Assembly: GCF_009754905.2 (NCBI RefSeq)
Contig: NZ_CP066775.1
Coordinates: 2,232,001-2,296,000, forward strand
Source: Mucilaginibacter ginkgonis
GTDB taxonomy: Bacteria; Bacteroidota; Bacteroidia; Sphingobacteriales; Sphingobacteriaceae
Reading direction: 5' to 3'
Length of the DNA: 64,000 bases
Of this stretch, positions 27,035 to 36,160 are shown in pieces (position 1 is the stretch's first letter; each line of letters starts with the position of its first letter). A program made the translations under genes and the position numbers. A model generated the notes under the pieces. The model was not told the DNA's origin. It saw nothing but the letters and a program-made list of their open reading frames with translations, and did no database searches.

Positions 27035-29467
27035 ATGAAACTTTTTAAAGCTATTGTTTCCGTAGCCCTTACGCTGATCTTGATCTGGGCATTGCAAACC
27101 AAATTTGGCAGCCTGCCACCTATTGGCAAGTTCTTAAACCCCTGCAACGGCTTTTGGTACAATGCCGAGAGTAAACATATCCTGCCAAATGAAAATCTGA
27201 ACATACCGGGGCTTAAAAAGCCCGTATTGATCAAATATGATGAGCGCATGGTACCGCATATCTTTGCGCAAAACAACCACGACCTGTACCTCGCCCAAGG
27301 TTACGTTACCGCACGCGACAGGCTGTGGCAACTGGATATCCAAACGCGCAGCGCGTCGGGCCGCCTGTCAGAGGTTGTCGGGCCTAAGGCATTGGACAAG
27401 GACCGCTATCAGCGAAGGTCGGGCATGGTTTACGGGGCAGAACGCACTGTTGCAGAGATGGCTAAAGACCCGCAAACAGCAGATGTGGTGAATGCGTACA
27501 CCGAAGGCATCAACAGCTACATTCGAACCCTTACCCCGCGCGACTATCCTATCGAGTTTAAACTACTGGATTATGCCCCCGAAGAGTGGAAGCCAATAGA
27601 CTGTGCATTTCTGCTTAAACTAATGACACAAAACCTGGCAGGTGGTTCACAATCTTTCGCCATGACCAACACGCTGGAGGCTTATGGTGCCGAAGTAATG
27701 AAAGAATTATTTCCCGATCATGAGTTCCGCGAAAACCCTGTGATCCCCGCTGCTACCCCATGGGATTTTAAACCCGTGGCTATCCCAAAACCATCACATC
27801 ATTTTATCGCACAGCAAAGCAACATTAAACCGCCCGAGAAAGTGGATGGTATTGGCAGTAACAATTGGGTGGTAGCGGGCAGTAAAACCGCAAACGGTTA
27901 CCCTATACTGGCTAATGACCCGCATTTGCATTTATCATTACCCGCCATTTGGTACCGAATACAGCTGTCGGCACCGGGAGTAAATGTGAACGGGGTCTCT
28001 ATTCCCGGTGCCCCAAACGTCATCATCGGCTACAACAACAATGTGAGCTGGGGCTTCACCAATGTTGATGCCGATGTGCTCGACTGGTACCAGATCAAAT
28101 TTAAAGACGCCTCTAAAAATGAATACTGGTACAATAACCGGTGGAATAAAACCACACGCAGAATAGAGGAAATAAAAGTACGCGGCCAAAAAACGGTCTA
28201 CGATACGGTTATCTATACCCATCACGGCCCGGTAGTTTTTGATAACATTAAACAACGGCCTGAGCAGGCTAATGATGTTCCTGTTGGTGCAGCAATGCGC
28301 TGGATAGGCCACGACGCCGGCAACGAATTAAAAACTTTCATTTTGCTTAACCGCGCAAAAAACTATGCCGACTATCGCAAGGCGCTTACTTACTACGCTG
28401 CACCTGCGCAAAACTTTGTATTCGCAAGTATTGATAAAGACATCGCCTTAAGCCCTAACGGCAGGTTCCCGCTTAAATATCCCGATCAGGGTAAATACAT
28501 ATTAGACGGCACAGATGATGCCGACGACTGGCACGGGTATATCCCTGCAGACCAAAACCCGATAGCCAGGAACCCGGCGCAAGGATACCTTGTGTCGGCA
28601 AACCAAAGTTCGGTCGCTGCAAGTTATCCTTACTACATTAACTGGCAGCAAACCAATTACGAACGTGCAGAGCGGTTGAACACCCGTCTCAATAGCATGA
28701 CCCACGTAACTGTAGATAGTATGCGCATGCTGCAAACCGATAATTACAGCATTATGGCAAGGGACATTTTGCCAACGTTTATTGCAATGACGGATGCTTC
28801 AAAACTAAAGGGCGATCAGTTAAAAGCATTTAACCTGGTGAGCAAATGGAATAAGCGTTATAATGCCGATGAGGTGGGCGCAACTGTGTTTAATTTCTGG
28901 TGGAAGTATTTTTATCAGTTTACCTGGAACGACGAGTTTGCTAAAAAAGGAACCAACTACGCTACTCCAAGCCGTACAAAGACATTGGAATTGGTGTTAA
29001 AAGACCCCAACTCTAAATGGTTTGATGATAAGAACACGCCGGCAAAAGAAAACTGCGCAGATATGGTTCGCAAAGCGCTTGCCGAAGCCGTAAGTCAACT
29101 TCATAAAAAGTTTGGGCCAATGGGCGACAAATGGCAGTGGGGACTGGTTAAAGAAACCGCCGTGAACCACATGGGCAATATTCCGGGGATGGGATCGGGC
29201 ATATTCAAAGCGGGCGGGTGGCACAATATCGTTAACGCCCTGGGCGATGACCATGGCCCGTCGTGGCGTATGGTAGTGCAGGTTGGCCCGCAGGTGGAAG
29301 GCTATGGCATTTATCCCGGCGGACAATCGGGCAACCCGGGCAGCTACTATTATGACGATATGCTGCAAACATGGCGCGACGGCAAATTAGACAAGTTGCT
29401 ATTTATGCAGTCCGCCAATGACGCGCCGTCCAAAATTAAATCAACCATTACCTTAAAAGCTAAGTAA
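27035..29467 (+). CDS. Penicillin acylase family (Ntn-hydrolase) protein
   Basis: 810 residues. An N-terminal membrane segment (about 5-22) directs export. The alpha-chain region has YDERMVPHIFAQNNHDLYLAQGYVTARDRLWQLD. The N-terminal nucleophile created by self-cleavage is S275 in DGIGSNNWVV, followed by NDPHLHLSLPAIWY. The mature enzyme should be a periplasmic alpha/beta heterodimer hydrolysing an amide, such as a beta-lactam side chain or an acyl-homoserine lactone; which one cannot be told. Separated by a single base from the next gene. Confidence 0.92.
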   Translation: MKLFKAIVSVALTLILIWALQTKFGSLPPIGKFLNPCNGFWYNAESKHILPNENLNIPGLKKPVLIKYDERMVPHIFAQNNHDLYLAQGYVTARDRLWQLDIQTRSASGRLSEVVGPKALDKDRYQRRSGMVYGAERTVAEMAKDPQTADVVNAYTEGINSYIRTLTPRDYPIEFKLLDYAPEEWKPIDCAFLLKLMTQNLAGGSQSFAMTNTLEAYGAEVMKELFPDHEFRENPVIPAATPWDFKPVAIPKPSHHFIAQQSNIKPPEKVDGIGSNNWVVAGSKTANGYPILANDPHLHLSLPAIWYRIQLSAPGVNVNGVSIPGAPNVIIGYNNNVSWGFTNVDADVLDWYQIKFKDASKNEYWYNNRWNKTTRRIEEIKVRGQKTVYDTVIYTHHGPVVFDNIKQRPEQANDVPVGAAMRWIGHDAGNELKTFILLNRAKNYADYRKALTYYAAPAQNFVFASIDKDIALSPNGRFPLKYPDQGKYILDGTDDADDWHGYIPADQNPIARNPAQGYLVSANQSSVAASYPYYINWQQTNYERAERLNTRLNSMTHVTVDSMRMLQTDNYSIMARDILPTFIAMTDASKLKGDQLKAFNLVSKWNKRYNADEVGATVFNFWWKYFYQFTWNDEFAKKGTNYATPSRTKTLELVLKDPNSKWFDDKNTPAKENCADMVRKALAEAVSQLHKKFGPMGDKWQWGLVKETAVNHMGNIPGMGSGIFKAGGWHNIVNALGDDHGPSWRMVVQVGPQVEGYGIYPGGQSGNPGSYYYDDMLQTWRDGKLDKLLFMQSANDAPSKIKSTITLKAK

Positions 29468-29468
29468 A

Positions 29469-29804
29469 ATGCTATTCCTCATCATACTCATACTAACATT
29501 TGCAGGCGGATACATTTTTACCTGGTGGGCGGGCGCCATCATTGCTTTTGTCGCTGCGTTTTACGCAGGCAAAAAACCGGCGCAGGCGTTCTGGTCGGGC
29601 TTTGGCGGCATAGCCATATCGTGGATCATCCTTGCCTTATTAAAGACCATCCCAAATGATCATATACTTGCCGACAGGGTAACCAAAATGATGCACTTGC
29701 CCAACTGGATAGAGTTACTGCTTATTACCGCTTTAATAGGCGGACTGGTCGGCGGTATGGCGTCGTTATCAGGCTTTTTAGTGCGCCGGGTGATCTTTAA
29801 GTGA
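29469..29804 (+). CDS. Small integral membrane protein
   Basis: 111 residues with three or four hydrophobic helices (about 1-30, 38-58, 78-108) and no recognised motif. The ATG lies one base after the penicillin acylase stop, so the two are surely co-translated. Unknown function. Stops two bases before the stop of the convergent sugar dehydrogenase gene. Confidence 0.7.
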   Translation: MLFLIILILTFAGGYIFTWWAGAIIAFVAAFYAGKKPAQAFWSGFGGIAISWIILALLKTIPNDHILADRVTKMMHLPNWIELLLITALIGGLVGGMASLSGFLVRRVIFK

Positions 29805-29806
29805 GC

Positions 29807-30910
29807 CTACTTCTTACTCAACTCGATGATCTTGTCTGCGCTGCCGTTGCTGGTGATCACGTAAACCTTTCCATCCGGCGATACAGCCACGTCGCGCATG
29901 CGGCCATAGGTGGTTTTGTAATAAGTATTAACAGATTCTATCTTATCTCCTGCGCCGCTCAATTTTAGTTGCAGCAATTCTGTATCCTTTAAAACGGCAA
30001 GCAGCAAAGAGTTTTTCCATTGAGGGATGGCGTCGCTGCCATAATAGTCAATGCCCGATGGCGCGATCGTCGGCGTCCATGAGTAGATAGGCTCTGCAAC
30101 GTTGTTTATCGGGCAAAAGCCTAATTCTGCTGTGGTGTTGCAAGCCCCCTCTACATTTGGCCAGCCATAGTTACGGCCTTTTTGTATGACGTTGATCTCG
30201 TCGTCCGTAGTGTTGCCATGTTCAGAACTGTAAAGCGTGTTGCCTACAAATACCAACCCTTGCGGATTGCGATGGCCAAATGTCCACACGGGGCTGCCGG
30301 GCGTTGGGTTGTCTGAGGGGATAGAACCATCAAGATTGATCCTTAATATCTTACCCGAAAGATTGGTCTTATCCTGGGAGCGCGATGAATTGGTAGCATC
30401 ACCGGTAGTGATATACAACTTCTTGTCGGGCGAAATGGCCAGCCTGCAACCGTTGTGGTTATTAGCGGCAGAGATACCGTCGAGCAATACTATGGGGCTT
30501 GTTAAAGCCGATCCAGTATATGTAAACCTGACGATCTTTTCGGTATAAACGCCATTGTTTAGATAATCGTAAGCTACAAAAACTTGCGGTGTCGATGCAA
30601 AGTCGGGGTGCAGCACCATGCCCAATAAACCTCCTTCGCCCTGAGAAACCACTTCACTGATGGTCAGCAGCGGGCTTATTTGCCCTGTTGAAGGGTCTAC
30701 CTTACTGATCTTTCCGCCGCGTTCGGTTATCCATAATTTGCTATCTGGTCCCCAGAGTATCTCCCACGGAAATACCAGTTGTTCTGTTAAAACTCTCGCA
30801 TTTATTTGCGCATCAGATGGATTTGCGGGTACGGTTTCATTGTTGACCGACTTTTTGCACCCTGCTAAGAGCACTATGGCAGTGCATAGTAATAACGAGA
30901 ACTTTTTCAT
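29807..30910 (-). CDS. PQQ-dependent sugar dehydrogenase-like lipoprotein
   Basis: 367 residues. Lipoprotein signal (IVLLAGC, then KKSVNN). A six-bladed propeller of the soluble glucose/sorbosone dehydrogenase type: PWEILWGPDSKLWITERGG, GEGGLLGMVLHPDF, NNHNGCRLAI, ITTGDATN and FGHRNPQGL are all family landmarks. These bind PQQ and oxidise aldoses at the cell surface or in the periplasm. Transcribed away from the LuxE-like gene across a region full of inverted repeats. Confidence 0.88.
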   Translation of the reverse strand: MKKFSLLLCTAIVLLAGCKKSVNNETVPANPSDAQINARVLTEQLVFPWEILWGPDSKLWITERGGKISKVDPSTGQISPLLTISEVVSQGEGGLLGMVLHPDFASTPQVFVAYDYLNNGVYTEKIVRFTYTGSALTSPIVLLDGISAANNHNGCRLAISPDKKLYITTGDATNSSRSQDKTNLSGKILRINLDGSIPSDNPTPGSPVWTFGHRNPQGLVFVGNTLYSSEHGNTTDDEINVIQKGRNYGWPNVEGACNTTAELGFCPINNVAEPIYSWTPTIAPSGIDYYGSDAIPQWKNSLLLAVLKDTELLQLKLSGAGDKIESVNTYYKTTYGRMRDVAVSPDGKVYVITSNGSADKIIELSKK

Positions 30911-31020
30911 GATGGATAGGCGGGGTATCGTTACTAAAACAATTAATTTTCAAATAGTTTTTATGCAATGTTTAATTACACGATCGCCTTAAAATATTGG
31001 CAGTGACATGAATTTGCGGC

Positions 31021-31201
31021 TGTCACACCCTGTGACAATGTGTGACACTTTTAGATAAAAACCGGCAAACCTGAAACACTGACTTGATCATGCCCGGTTA
31101 ATATTCAAGCTGTTAACACGCTGACAAAATGCTGTCAGATACAAATAAGTCAGTATTTGTAGAGAAACTGTCACATGTTACACCCGTCCGTCAGCTGACG
31201 G
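31021..31201. promoter_or_regulatory. Operator-like repeat cluster in a divergent intergenic region
   Basis: TGTCACA (31021), TGTGACA (31031) and TGTGACA (31041) occur at exact 10-bp intervals; the first two form an inverted repeat. TGTCACA and TGTTACA are adjacent at 31169-31182. CTGACA/TGTCAG (31121-31138) and the palindrome CCGTCAGCTGACGG (31188-31201) follow. The region separates two divergent genes, so one regulator could act on both. Binding protein unknown. Confidence 0.5.
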
Positions 31202-31267
31202 ATCATATTTACAATTTTAAGATCTGATTGCGCGCTCTGCGGTTCAACTTTGTCAAAAAACTAACCC

Positions 31268-31275
31268 TATCTTTG
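31268..31275 (+). promoter_or_regulatory. -7 element (TATCTTTG) before the LuxE-like gene
   Basis: Perfect TAnnTTTG match only four bases before the GTG at 31280. A TTTG lies at 31249-31252, 15 bases upstream, which is shorter than usual. If used, the transcript begins at or next to the start codon. Confidence 0.5.
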
Positions 31276-31279
31276 CCCT

Positions 31280-32269
31280 GTGCAAAAACCATCGCAGCAA
31301 CAGGTATTTTCTATAAAAGATCAGCAACAATTTCAAGAATCTGCGCTGCAAGTTTTCCAATACCAGGCACAGAATTGTACCATTTACCGCCAGTTTATAA
31401 AAGGTTTGGGTATAAATGCATCAGCAATTACGAGAGTCGAACATATCCCGTTCCTGCCGGTCGAGTTTTTCAAGGCCCATAAGGTAACGAGTGATGAAAA
31501 CCCGGCAAAGGTGACCTTTACCAGTTCGGGCACTACGGGCATGATTACCAGCAGCCACTACGTTACCGATGTGAGCTGGTATGAGCAAAGTTTCAGAAAG
31601 ACTTTCAACCATTTTTACGGCGATATAAAAGACTACTGCGTGTTAGCCCTGCTGCCGGCCTACTTAGAGCGCGAAGGATCGTCGCTTATCTATATGGCGC
31701 AGGATATGATCAACCAGTCGCAAAATCCCGATAGCGGTTTCTACCTGTATAACCACGAAGACCTGTACGCGCAACTGATCGAACAGCAGCAAAAGAACCA
31801 ACCAACTTTACTGTTAGGCGTAACCTTCGCGCTGCTGGATTTTGCCGATAAATACCAAATAGATTTCCCGGAATTAATAGTAATGGAAACCGGCGGTATG
31901 AAAGGCCGCCGCAAAGAAATGATCCGCGAAGAGCTGCATGGCATACTCACAAAAGCATTTGGTGTAAACCACATCCACTCGGAATATGGTATGACCGAAC
32001 TGCTTTCGCAAGCTTATTCAAAAGGTGACGGCATTTTCAACTGCCCGCCGTGGATGCAGATCATCACCCGCGACACAAACGATCCGCTAACCATCTTAAA
32101 TGCGCCTAATAAAACAGGCGGTGTCAATATCATTGACTTGGCAAATATTAATTCCTGCTCTTTCATAGCCACGCAAGATCTTGGTAAAACTTTTGCTGAT
32201 AGATCATTCGAGATCATCGGCCGCTTTGACAATGCCGATATCCGCGGGTGCAATTTGCTCATTGCTTGA
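31280..32269 (+). CDS. LuxE/acyl-protein synthetase-like protein
   Basis: 329 residues, GTG start (no upstream or nearby downstream ATG in frame). The signature TFTSSGTTGMITSSHY resembles the AMP-forming adenylation loop of LuxE-type acyl-protein synthetases. Other family blocks are VEHIPFLPVEFFK near the start, METGGMKGRRKEM in the middle and SEYGMTELLSQAYS further on. Such enzymes activate a carboxylic acid as acyl-AMP and pass it on. No lux genes are nearby, so the role is not bioluminescence. Cytoplasmic. Confidence 0.8.
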   Translation: MQKPSQQQVFSIKDQQQFQESALQVFQYQAQNCTIYRQFIKGLGINASAITRVEHIPFLPVEFFKAHKVTSDENPAKVTFTSSGTTGMITSSHYVTDVSWYEQSFRKTFNHFYGDIKDYCVLALLPAYLEREGSSLIYMAQDMINQSQNPDSGFYLYNHEDLYAQLIEQQQKNQPTLLLGVTFALLDFADKYQIDFPELIVMETGGMKGRRKEMIREELHGILTKAFGVNHIHSEYGMTELLSQAYSKGDGIFNCPPWMQIITRDTNDPLTILNAPNKTGGVNIIDLANINSCSFIATQDLGKTFADRSFEIIGRFDNADIRGCNLLIA

Positions 32270-32295
32270 CGGTAGTCAATTAATCTGTATTTTTG
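32265..32295 (+). promoter_or_regulatory. Promoter of the PH/SHOCT gene
   Basis: CTTG (32265-32268), 19 bases, TATTTTTG (32288-32295). Near-ideal Bacteroidetes promoter, 24 bases before the ATG at 32320. It begins inside the end of the LuxE-like gene. Confidence 0.65.
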
Positions 32296-32319
32296 CGCCG
32301 GTTTAAAACTACAAAACCC

Positions 32320-32955
32320 ATGATAGACAAATTTTTAGCAGACCAGCAGGAACAAGGCGCAGTAGAAAAAGTATACTCGCGTTTAGAGCAGCTGCTGCCA
32401 ACCGGCGAAGAGGCGCTTTACATTGCTACCCAAAAAAAACCTTTGGTAAATATTTTGCCCGATGTTGTGGTGGTGACCAATCGCCGTGTGCTGTTCTTCA
32501 CTCCGGCTAACCTGGGCCTGTCTTTAAAATTTGTTGATTTTACCTGGAAAGACATTGCCGATGTAAATATGAAAGAAGAGATCATCGGTTCTGTGTTTAC
32601 CATTGTAACCACCCAGGGTGCCGAAATGGGTGTAGATTATCTGCCAAAGGTGCAGGGCCGTAAACTATACCAGTTCTCGCAGCAATGCCGCGAAGAAGAG
32701 CGCAAACGCGCAGAAAAGCAAACCGGTCATATCATTAACATTCCCGAAGCGCCACAGACAGCCCCGGAACCCGTGCATATCCCTGAACCTGTAGCAACTC
32801 CTGCGCCTGTTATCCCGGAGCCTGAACCGGTAGCCACGCCAAAGCCCGATGAGCTGACAGAAAAATTAAAAAAGTTAAGGATGCTTTTTGACAATGGGTT
32901 GATCTCTCAGGAAGAGTATAACGCTAAAAAATTAGAGCTGCTTAACGACTTGTAG
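32320..32955 (+). CDS. Bacterial PH-domain and SHOCT-domain protein
   Basis: 211 residues from the ATG at 32320; the longer frame begins with a TTG within the promoter. Residues about 20-125 fit a bacterial pleckstrin-homology domain (TNRRVLFF, then FTWKDIADV). A proline-rich linker (about 140-178) leads to a C-terminal SHOCT domain (LRMLFDNGLISQEEYNAKK). SHOCT modules often sit in oligomeric or membrane-associated proteins. Cytoplasmic, no further clue to function. Confidence 0.8.
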   Translation: MIDKFLADQQEQGAVEKVYSRLEQLLPTGEEALYIATQKKPLVNILPDVVVVTNRRVLFFTPANLGLSLKFVDFTWKDIADVNMKEEIIGSVFTIVTTQGAEMGVDYLPKVQGRKLYQFSQQCREEERKRAEKQTGHIINIPEAPQTAPEPVHIPEPVATPAPVIPEPEPVATPKPDELTEKLKKLRMLFDNGLISQEEYNAKKLELLNDL

Positions 32956-32957
32956 TA

Positions 32958-33407
32958 TTACATCAATCGCGAGTCAAAGCTAAAAGGCTCTGCGCTGATG
33001 ACCTTCACCTCTGCCATTTTGGGATGCGCAGGGTTCATCAGGTAATTGAACTGCTGCGGCACAACTGCCGACGGGACTTTCAGCAACAAGCTTTTGCCGT
33101 CATCAACAAAGTCGTCGCCATATTTGCGCAAAAGTGCCGGCGGGTACACATCATTCCATCTCGACGGCAATTTATCTGTATTGATATCTATAATATCTTC
33201 GGGAACATATAAGGTAACCAGCACATGGTCGGCAGGTGCAGCTTGCAATCTTATATGCACCAAAACTTCTAATACAGCAAGGGATTGCGAGTCTGCCAGG
33301 TATGTAAGCGATTTGCCGATGCTATTCCAACGCCCTCCAAATAACCTCGAACCTGTGCCGCTTAGGTCTTGGGCGTACGGTTTGCGTACAATGCGATAAA
33401 GCAGCAT
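32958..33407 (-). CDS. RES-domain toxin of a type II toxin-antitoxin system
   Basis: 149 residues covering a complete RES domain: MLLYRIVRKPYAQDLSG, the RLFGGRWNSIGKSLTYLA motif with the conserved Arg and Trp-Asn, and a serine (S42) close behind. RES toxins degrade NAD+ and stop growth. The ATG follows the antitoxin stop directly (TAAATG), so the two are co-translated. Ends two bases from the end of the convergent PH/SHOCT gene. Confidence 0.9.
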   Translation of the reverse strand: MLLYRIVRKPYAQDLSGTGSRLFGGRWNSIGKSLTYLADSQSLAVLEVLVHIRLQAAPADHVLVTLYVPEDIIDINTDKLPSRWNDVYPPALLRKYGDDFVDDGKSLLLKVPSAVVPQQFNYLMNPAHPKMAEVKVISAEPFSFDSRLM

Positions 33408-33890
33408 TTAAGCGAAGATACCGTGCTCTATGCGGCCAAGCTCTGTAAATACCAGGTTAAAGCCGGCAGAGGTGTCTAACAAGGATAAAGGCGTTTCATT
33501 ATTGAAAACATACGCCGGAGATTTCATCCAAAGCTTGAATTTATCCATGGAACCAAAAACCTCTGCCCCGCGGGTGTACAAACGGGCCAGCTCAACGGCT
33601 TTTTCTGAATACTCTGTTTTGATAATTGCGCTGTCATCAAACCTATGAAAGGTACGGTCAGAGATGTGCATAATATCAGAAAGCTCTTGCAAACTAATGG
33701 CAATCTTTTGCGCCAGACCCGTTAATACCTTCTTAGATAAGCCGCTGCGTGTTAACTTAATTATATCAAGATCTGAAGAAAACTTGCCGCTCAAAAGCTG
33801 CCCAAATGGATTTAAAGATGGTTGCGTATGATAAACTGCCATGGGTTCATTAACCAGGTTATCATCTATATGTTTTTTCTTTACTGACAT
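33408..33890 (-). CDS. Xre/MbcA/ParS-type antitoxin (DUF2384)
   Basis: 160 residues. An N-terminal Xre-like helix-turn-helix domain (about 40-95, LSKKVLTGLAQKIAISLQEL then SDRTFHRF) is followed by the DUF2384 toxin-binding part (KAVELARLYTRGAEVFG, WMKSPAYVFNNETPLSLL). It neutralises the RES toxin and represses its own promoter. The promoter predicts a start at or next to the ATG used; an internal start at M17 (33842) is an alternative. Confidence 0.9.
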   Translation of the reverse strand: MSVKKKHIDDNLVNEPMAVYHTQPSLNPFGQLLSGKFSSDLDIIKLTRSGLSKKVLTGLAQKIAISLQELSDIMHISDRTFHRFDDSAIIKTEYSEKAVELARLYTRGAEVFGSMDKFKLWMKSPAYVFNNETPLSLLDTSAGFNLVFTELGRIEHGIFA

Positions 33891-33927
33891 TTATCCAAAA
33901 ATAAAGCACAAATGTCGGTATTCAAAA
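33886..33927 (-). promoter_or_regulatory. Promoter and likely operator of the xre-res operon
   Basis: Minus strand: -33 TTTTG (33923-33927), 19 bases, -7 TATTTTTG (33896-33903), a full consensus match lying directly against the tyrS stop codon. The inverted repeat GACATTT / AAATGTC (33886-33892 and 33910-33916) brackets the -7 element, as expected of an autorepression site. Confidence 0.7.
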
Positions 33928-35211
33928 TTATTTCACACTTATCAAAAAATAATTCTTCTTCCCTTTTTGCGGTACTATGTAACGATTGTTGATCAAATCA
34001 TTAGACGTAATCATCTGCTCTGCAGACGCGGCCTTTGTTTTATTTATAGCTACGCCACCTGCCTGTACCATTTTACGGGCTTCACCTTTTGAAGAGAAGA
34101 TTGCAGTTTTAGTGGCTAATAATTCGATGATGTTAATTCCATCAGCAAGGTCAGACTGGTCAACTTCAAAATGTGGCACACCTTCAAACAGGCCCAAAAT
34201 TTCTTCGTCGTTCAACTCATTCAGAAACTCTATTCCAACGTTACCGAATAAAAAGTCGGATGATTTTATCGATTTGTCATAAGCATTTTCGCCATGCACG
34301 CGTATGGTAATATCTTTAGCCAAAGCCTTTTGCAGCGTACGCATGTGCGGCGCAGCATCATGCTCTGTCTCTAAGCCATTGATCGTTGTCTCGTCAAATA
34401 ATGTAAATATACGGATGTAAGATTTAGCGTCTTCGTCGCTGGTGTTCAACCAAAACTGGTAAAATTTATAAGGTGAGGTCTTTTCCGGATCGAGCCAGAT
34501 ATTACCGCCTTCAGACTTGCCAAATTTAGTGCCGTCTGCCTTTTTGATCAATTTAGTAGTAAGTGCGTACGCTTCTCCTGCGTCTTTACGGCGGATTAAT
34601 TCTGTACCGGTTACAATGTTACCCCACTGGTCGCTGCCGCCCATTTGCAGGCTGCAGTTATGGTGTTTCCACAGGTAATAAAAATCATAACCCTGCACCA
34701 GTTGATAAGTAAACTCGGTAAAAGACATACCGGTATCGCCGCTTAAACGGTTCTTCACAGAGTCTTTGGCCATCATATAGTTTACCGTGATATGTTTACC
34801 CACATCGCGGATAAAATTGAGGAAAGAAAAATCTTTAAACCAATCGTAATTATTTACCACAATGGCGCTATTCTCGCCGCTGTCAAAGTCAAGGAATTTT
34901 TCAAGTTGTGCCTGTATACCCGCTAAGTTTTTTTGAAGAACATCCTCTGACAGCAGGTTACGCTCGGCAGATTTGCCCGAAGGGTCGCCCACCATACCTG
35001 TAGCGCCGCCAACCAGGGCTACCGGCTTGTGGCCCGCTCGCTGGAAATGGATCAGCGTCATGATCTGGGCCAGGCTGCCAACGTGCAAAGAATCGGCTGT
35101 CGGGTCAAAACCTATATATCCTGCAGTTACGCCATTGTTTAACAGGTCATCAGTTCCGGGCATCATATCATGCAGCATACCCCGCCAGCGCAATTCTTTT
35201 ACAAAATCCAT
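33928..35211 (-). CDS. tyrS: Tyrosyl-tRNA synthetase
   Basis: 427 residues, TyrRS class Ic, bacterial type. HIGH-like motif in [16 protein letters not shown], Tyr-binding residues in [29 protein letters not shown]-like motif KFGKSEGG, and a C-terminal S4 RNA-binding domain (about 365-420). Charges tRNA-Tyr in the cytoplasm. A -7 element lies 20 bases upstream of the ATG. Confidence 0.97.
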   Translation of the reverse strand: MDFVKELRWRGMLHDMMPGTDDLLNNGVTAGYIGFDPTADSLHVGSLAQIMTLIHFQRAGHKPVALVGGATGMVGDPSGKSAERNLLSEDVLQKNLAGIQAQLEKFLDFDSGENSAIVVNNYDWFKDFSFLNFIRDVGKHITVNYMMAKDSVKNRLSGDTGMSFTEFTYQLVQGYDFYYLWKHHNCSLQMGGSDQWGNIVTGTELIRRKDAGEAYALTTKLIKKADGTKFGKSEGGNIWLDPEKTSPYKFYQFWLNTSDEDAKSYIRIFTLFDETTINGLETEHDAAPHMRTLQKALAKDITIRVHGENAYDKSIKSSDFLFGNVGIEFLNELNDEEILGLFEGVPHFEVDQSDLADGINIIELLATKTAIFSSKGEARKMVQAGGVAINKTKAASAEQMITSNDLINNRYIVPQKGKKNYFLISVK

Positions 35212-35231
35212 TGTACAAATAAATAAGGCAG

Positions 35232-35239
35232 CAAAGATA
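35232..35239 (-). promoter_or_regulatory. -7 element (TATCTTTG) for tyrS
   Basis: Minus-strand TATCTTTG matches TAnnTTTG, 20 bases before the ATG at 35211. No clear -33 element. Confidence 0.6.
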
Positions 35240-35417
35240 GTTTTTAGGTAGGAAGACGGAAAGACAGGAACACAGAAAGTGGGGAGGGGCTGCGGATAAA
35301 TTATATGTCTTACAGGGTTCCGCCTTTTCTATCTTTATTGACATTCAGTCTCTCGGACTTTGCTGACTTCCGGCCTTTCCGACTTTTCGGACTTTCTCAC
35401 TATCTTGCATCAAGGCC

Positions 35418-36080
35418 ATGAATTTTCTATCCCACTTCTACTTTGACCGCCATACAAACAATTGCTACCACGTTCTGGGCACTGTAATGCCCGATTTATT
35501 AAAGAACGCGGATAAAACAATTGTACTGCACCCTGAGCACCTAACCCACCCCGACAAGCACATTATGAGCCTGATCGGCGGATGGCAAAAACACCTGGAC
35601 GTGGACAGGCACTTTCATTCGTCAGAATTTTTTTCTCATCACTCGCATCAACTGAAACTGGCGTTGTTGCCCGCCTTACAAGGTTCGCCTGTGAAACCCT
35701 TCTTTTTAGGACATATTGGCATTGAGCTGATACTGGATAACTTGCTGATTACAACAGGCAAAGTAAATGTTGATGATTTCTATGATCACTTACGCGGTTG
35801 CGATGATCAGATCATCACCGACTTTTTAAATTTTAGCGGCATGAAAGAGCCACAGAAATTTACAACGTTTTTTGATGGCTTTAAACGCAGCGAATACCTG
35901 CGTACTTACGAAGATGCTTCGCAGGTGGCATACGCGTTAAAAAGGATTTGTATGCGCATTTGGCGCGATCCTTTTACCCGGGAGCAGGAAGTTATGTTAA
36001 GCGAGATCATTCTTAATTACCGGGCAAAACTAGAACCTGCCTTTATGGAGATCTTTGATCTCATCAGTTCTAAATTATAG
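35418..36080 (+). CDS. AcpH-like (ACP phosphodiesterase family) protein
   Basis: 220 residues. It begins MNFLSHFYFDR and has GTVMPDLL, GGWQKHLDVDRHFHSSEFF and FFLGHIGIELILDNLL, with metal-binding His and Asp spread through the HD-like fold, all as in the AcpH family. AcpH removes the phosphopantetheine arm from acyl carrier protein. Bacteroidete homologues are mostly untested, so the activity is inferred. A TATCTTG is present at 35401-35407 and may be the -7 element. Monocistronic by layout. Confidence 0.75.
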   Translation: MNFLSHFYFDRHTNNCYHVLGTVMPDLLKNADKTIVLHPEHLTHPDKHIMSLIGGWQKHLDVDRHFHSSEFFSHHSHQLKLALLPALQGSPVKPFFLGHIGIELILDNLLITTGKVNVDDFYDHLRGCDDQIITDFLNFSGMKEPQKFTTFFDGFKRSEYLRTYEDASQVAYALKRICMRIWRDPFTREQEVMLSEIILNYRAKLEPAFMEIFDLISSKL

Positions 36081-36160
36081 CATCTCTTTTCATTTAGTTT
36101 AAAATGTTTTTGGGCGATGATCGTCTGCATATACAGGCCGGTATGACCTGTTATTGAATT

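Noticed and set aside
31280..32269. Part of a bioluminescence (lux) operon
   Set aside because: No luxA, luxB, luxC or luxD next to it; LuxE-like adenylating enzymes occur widely without luminescence.
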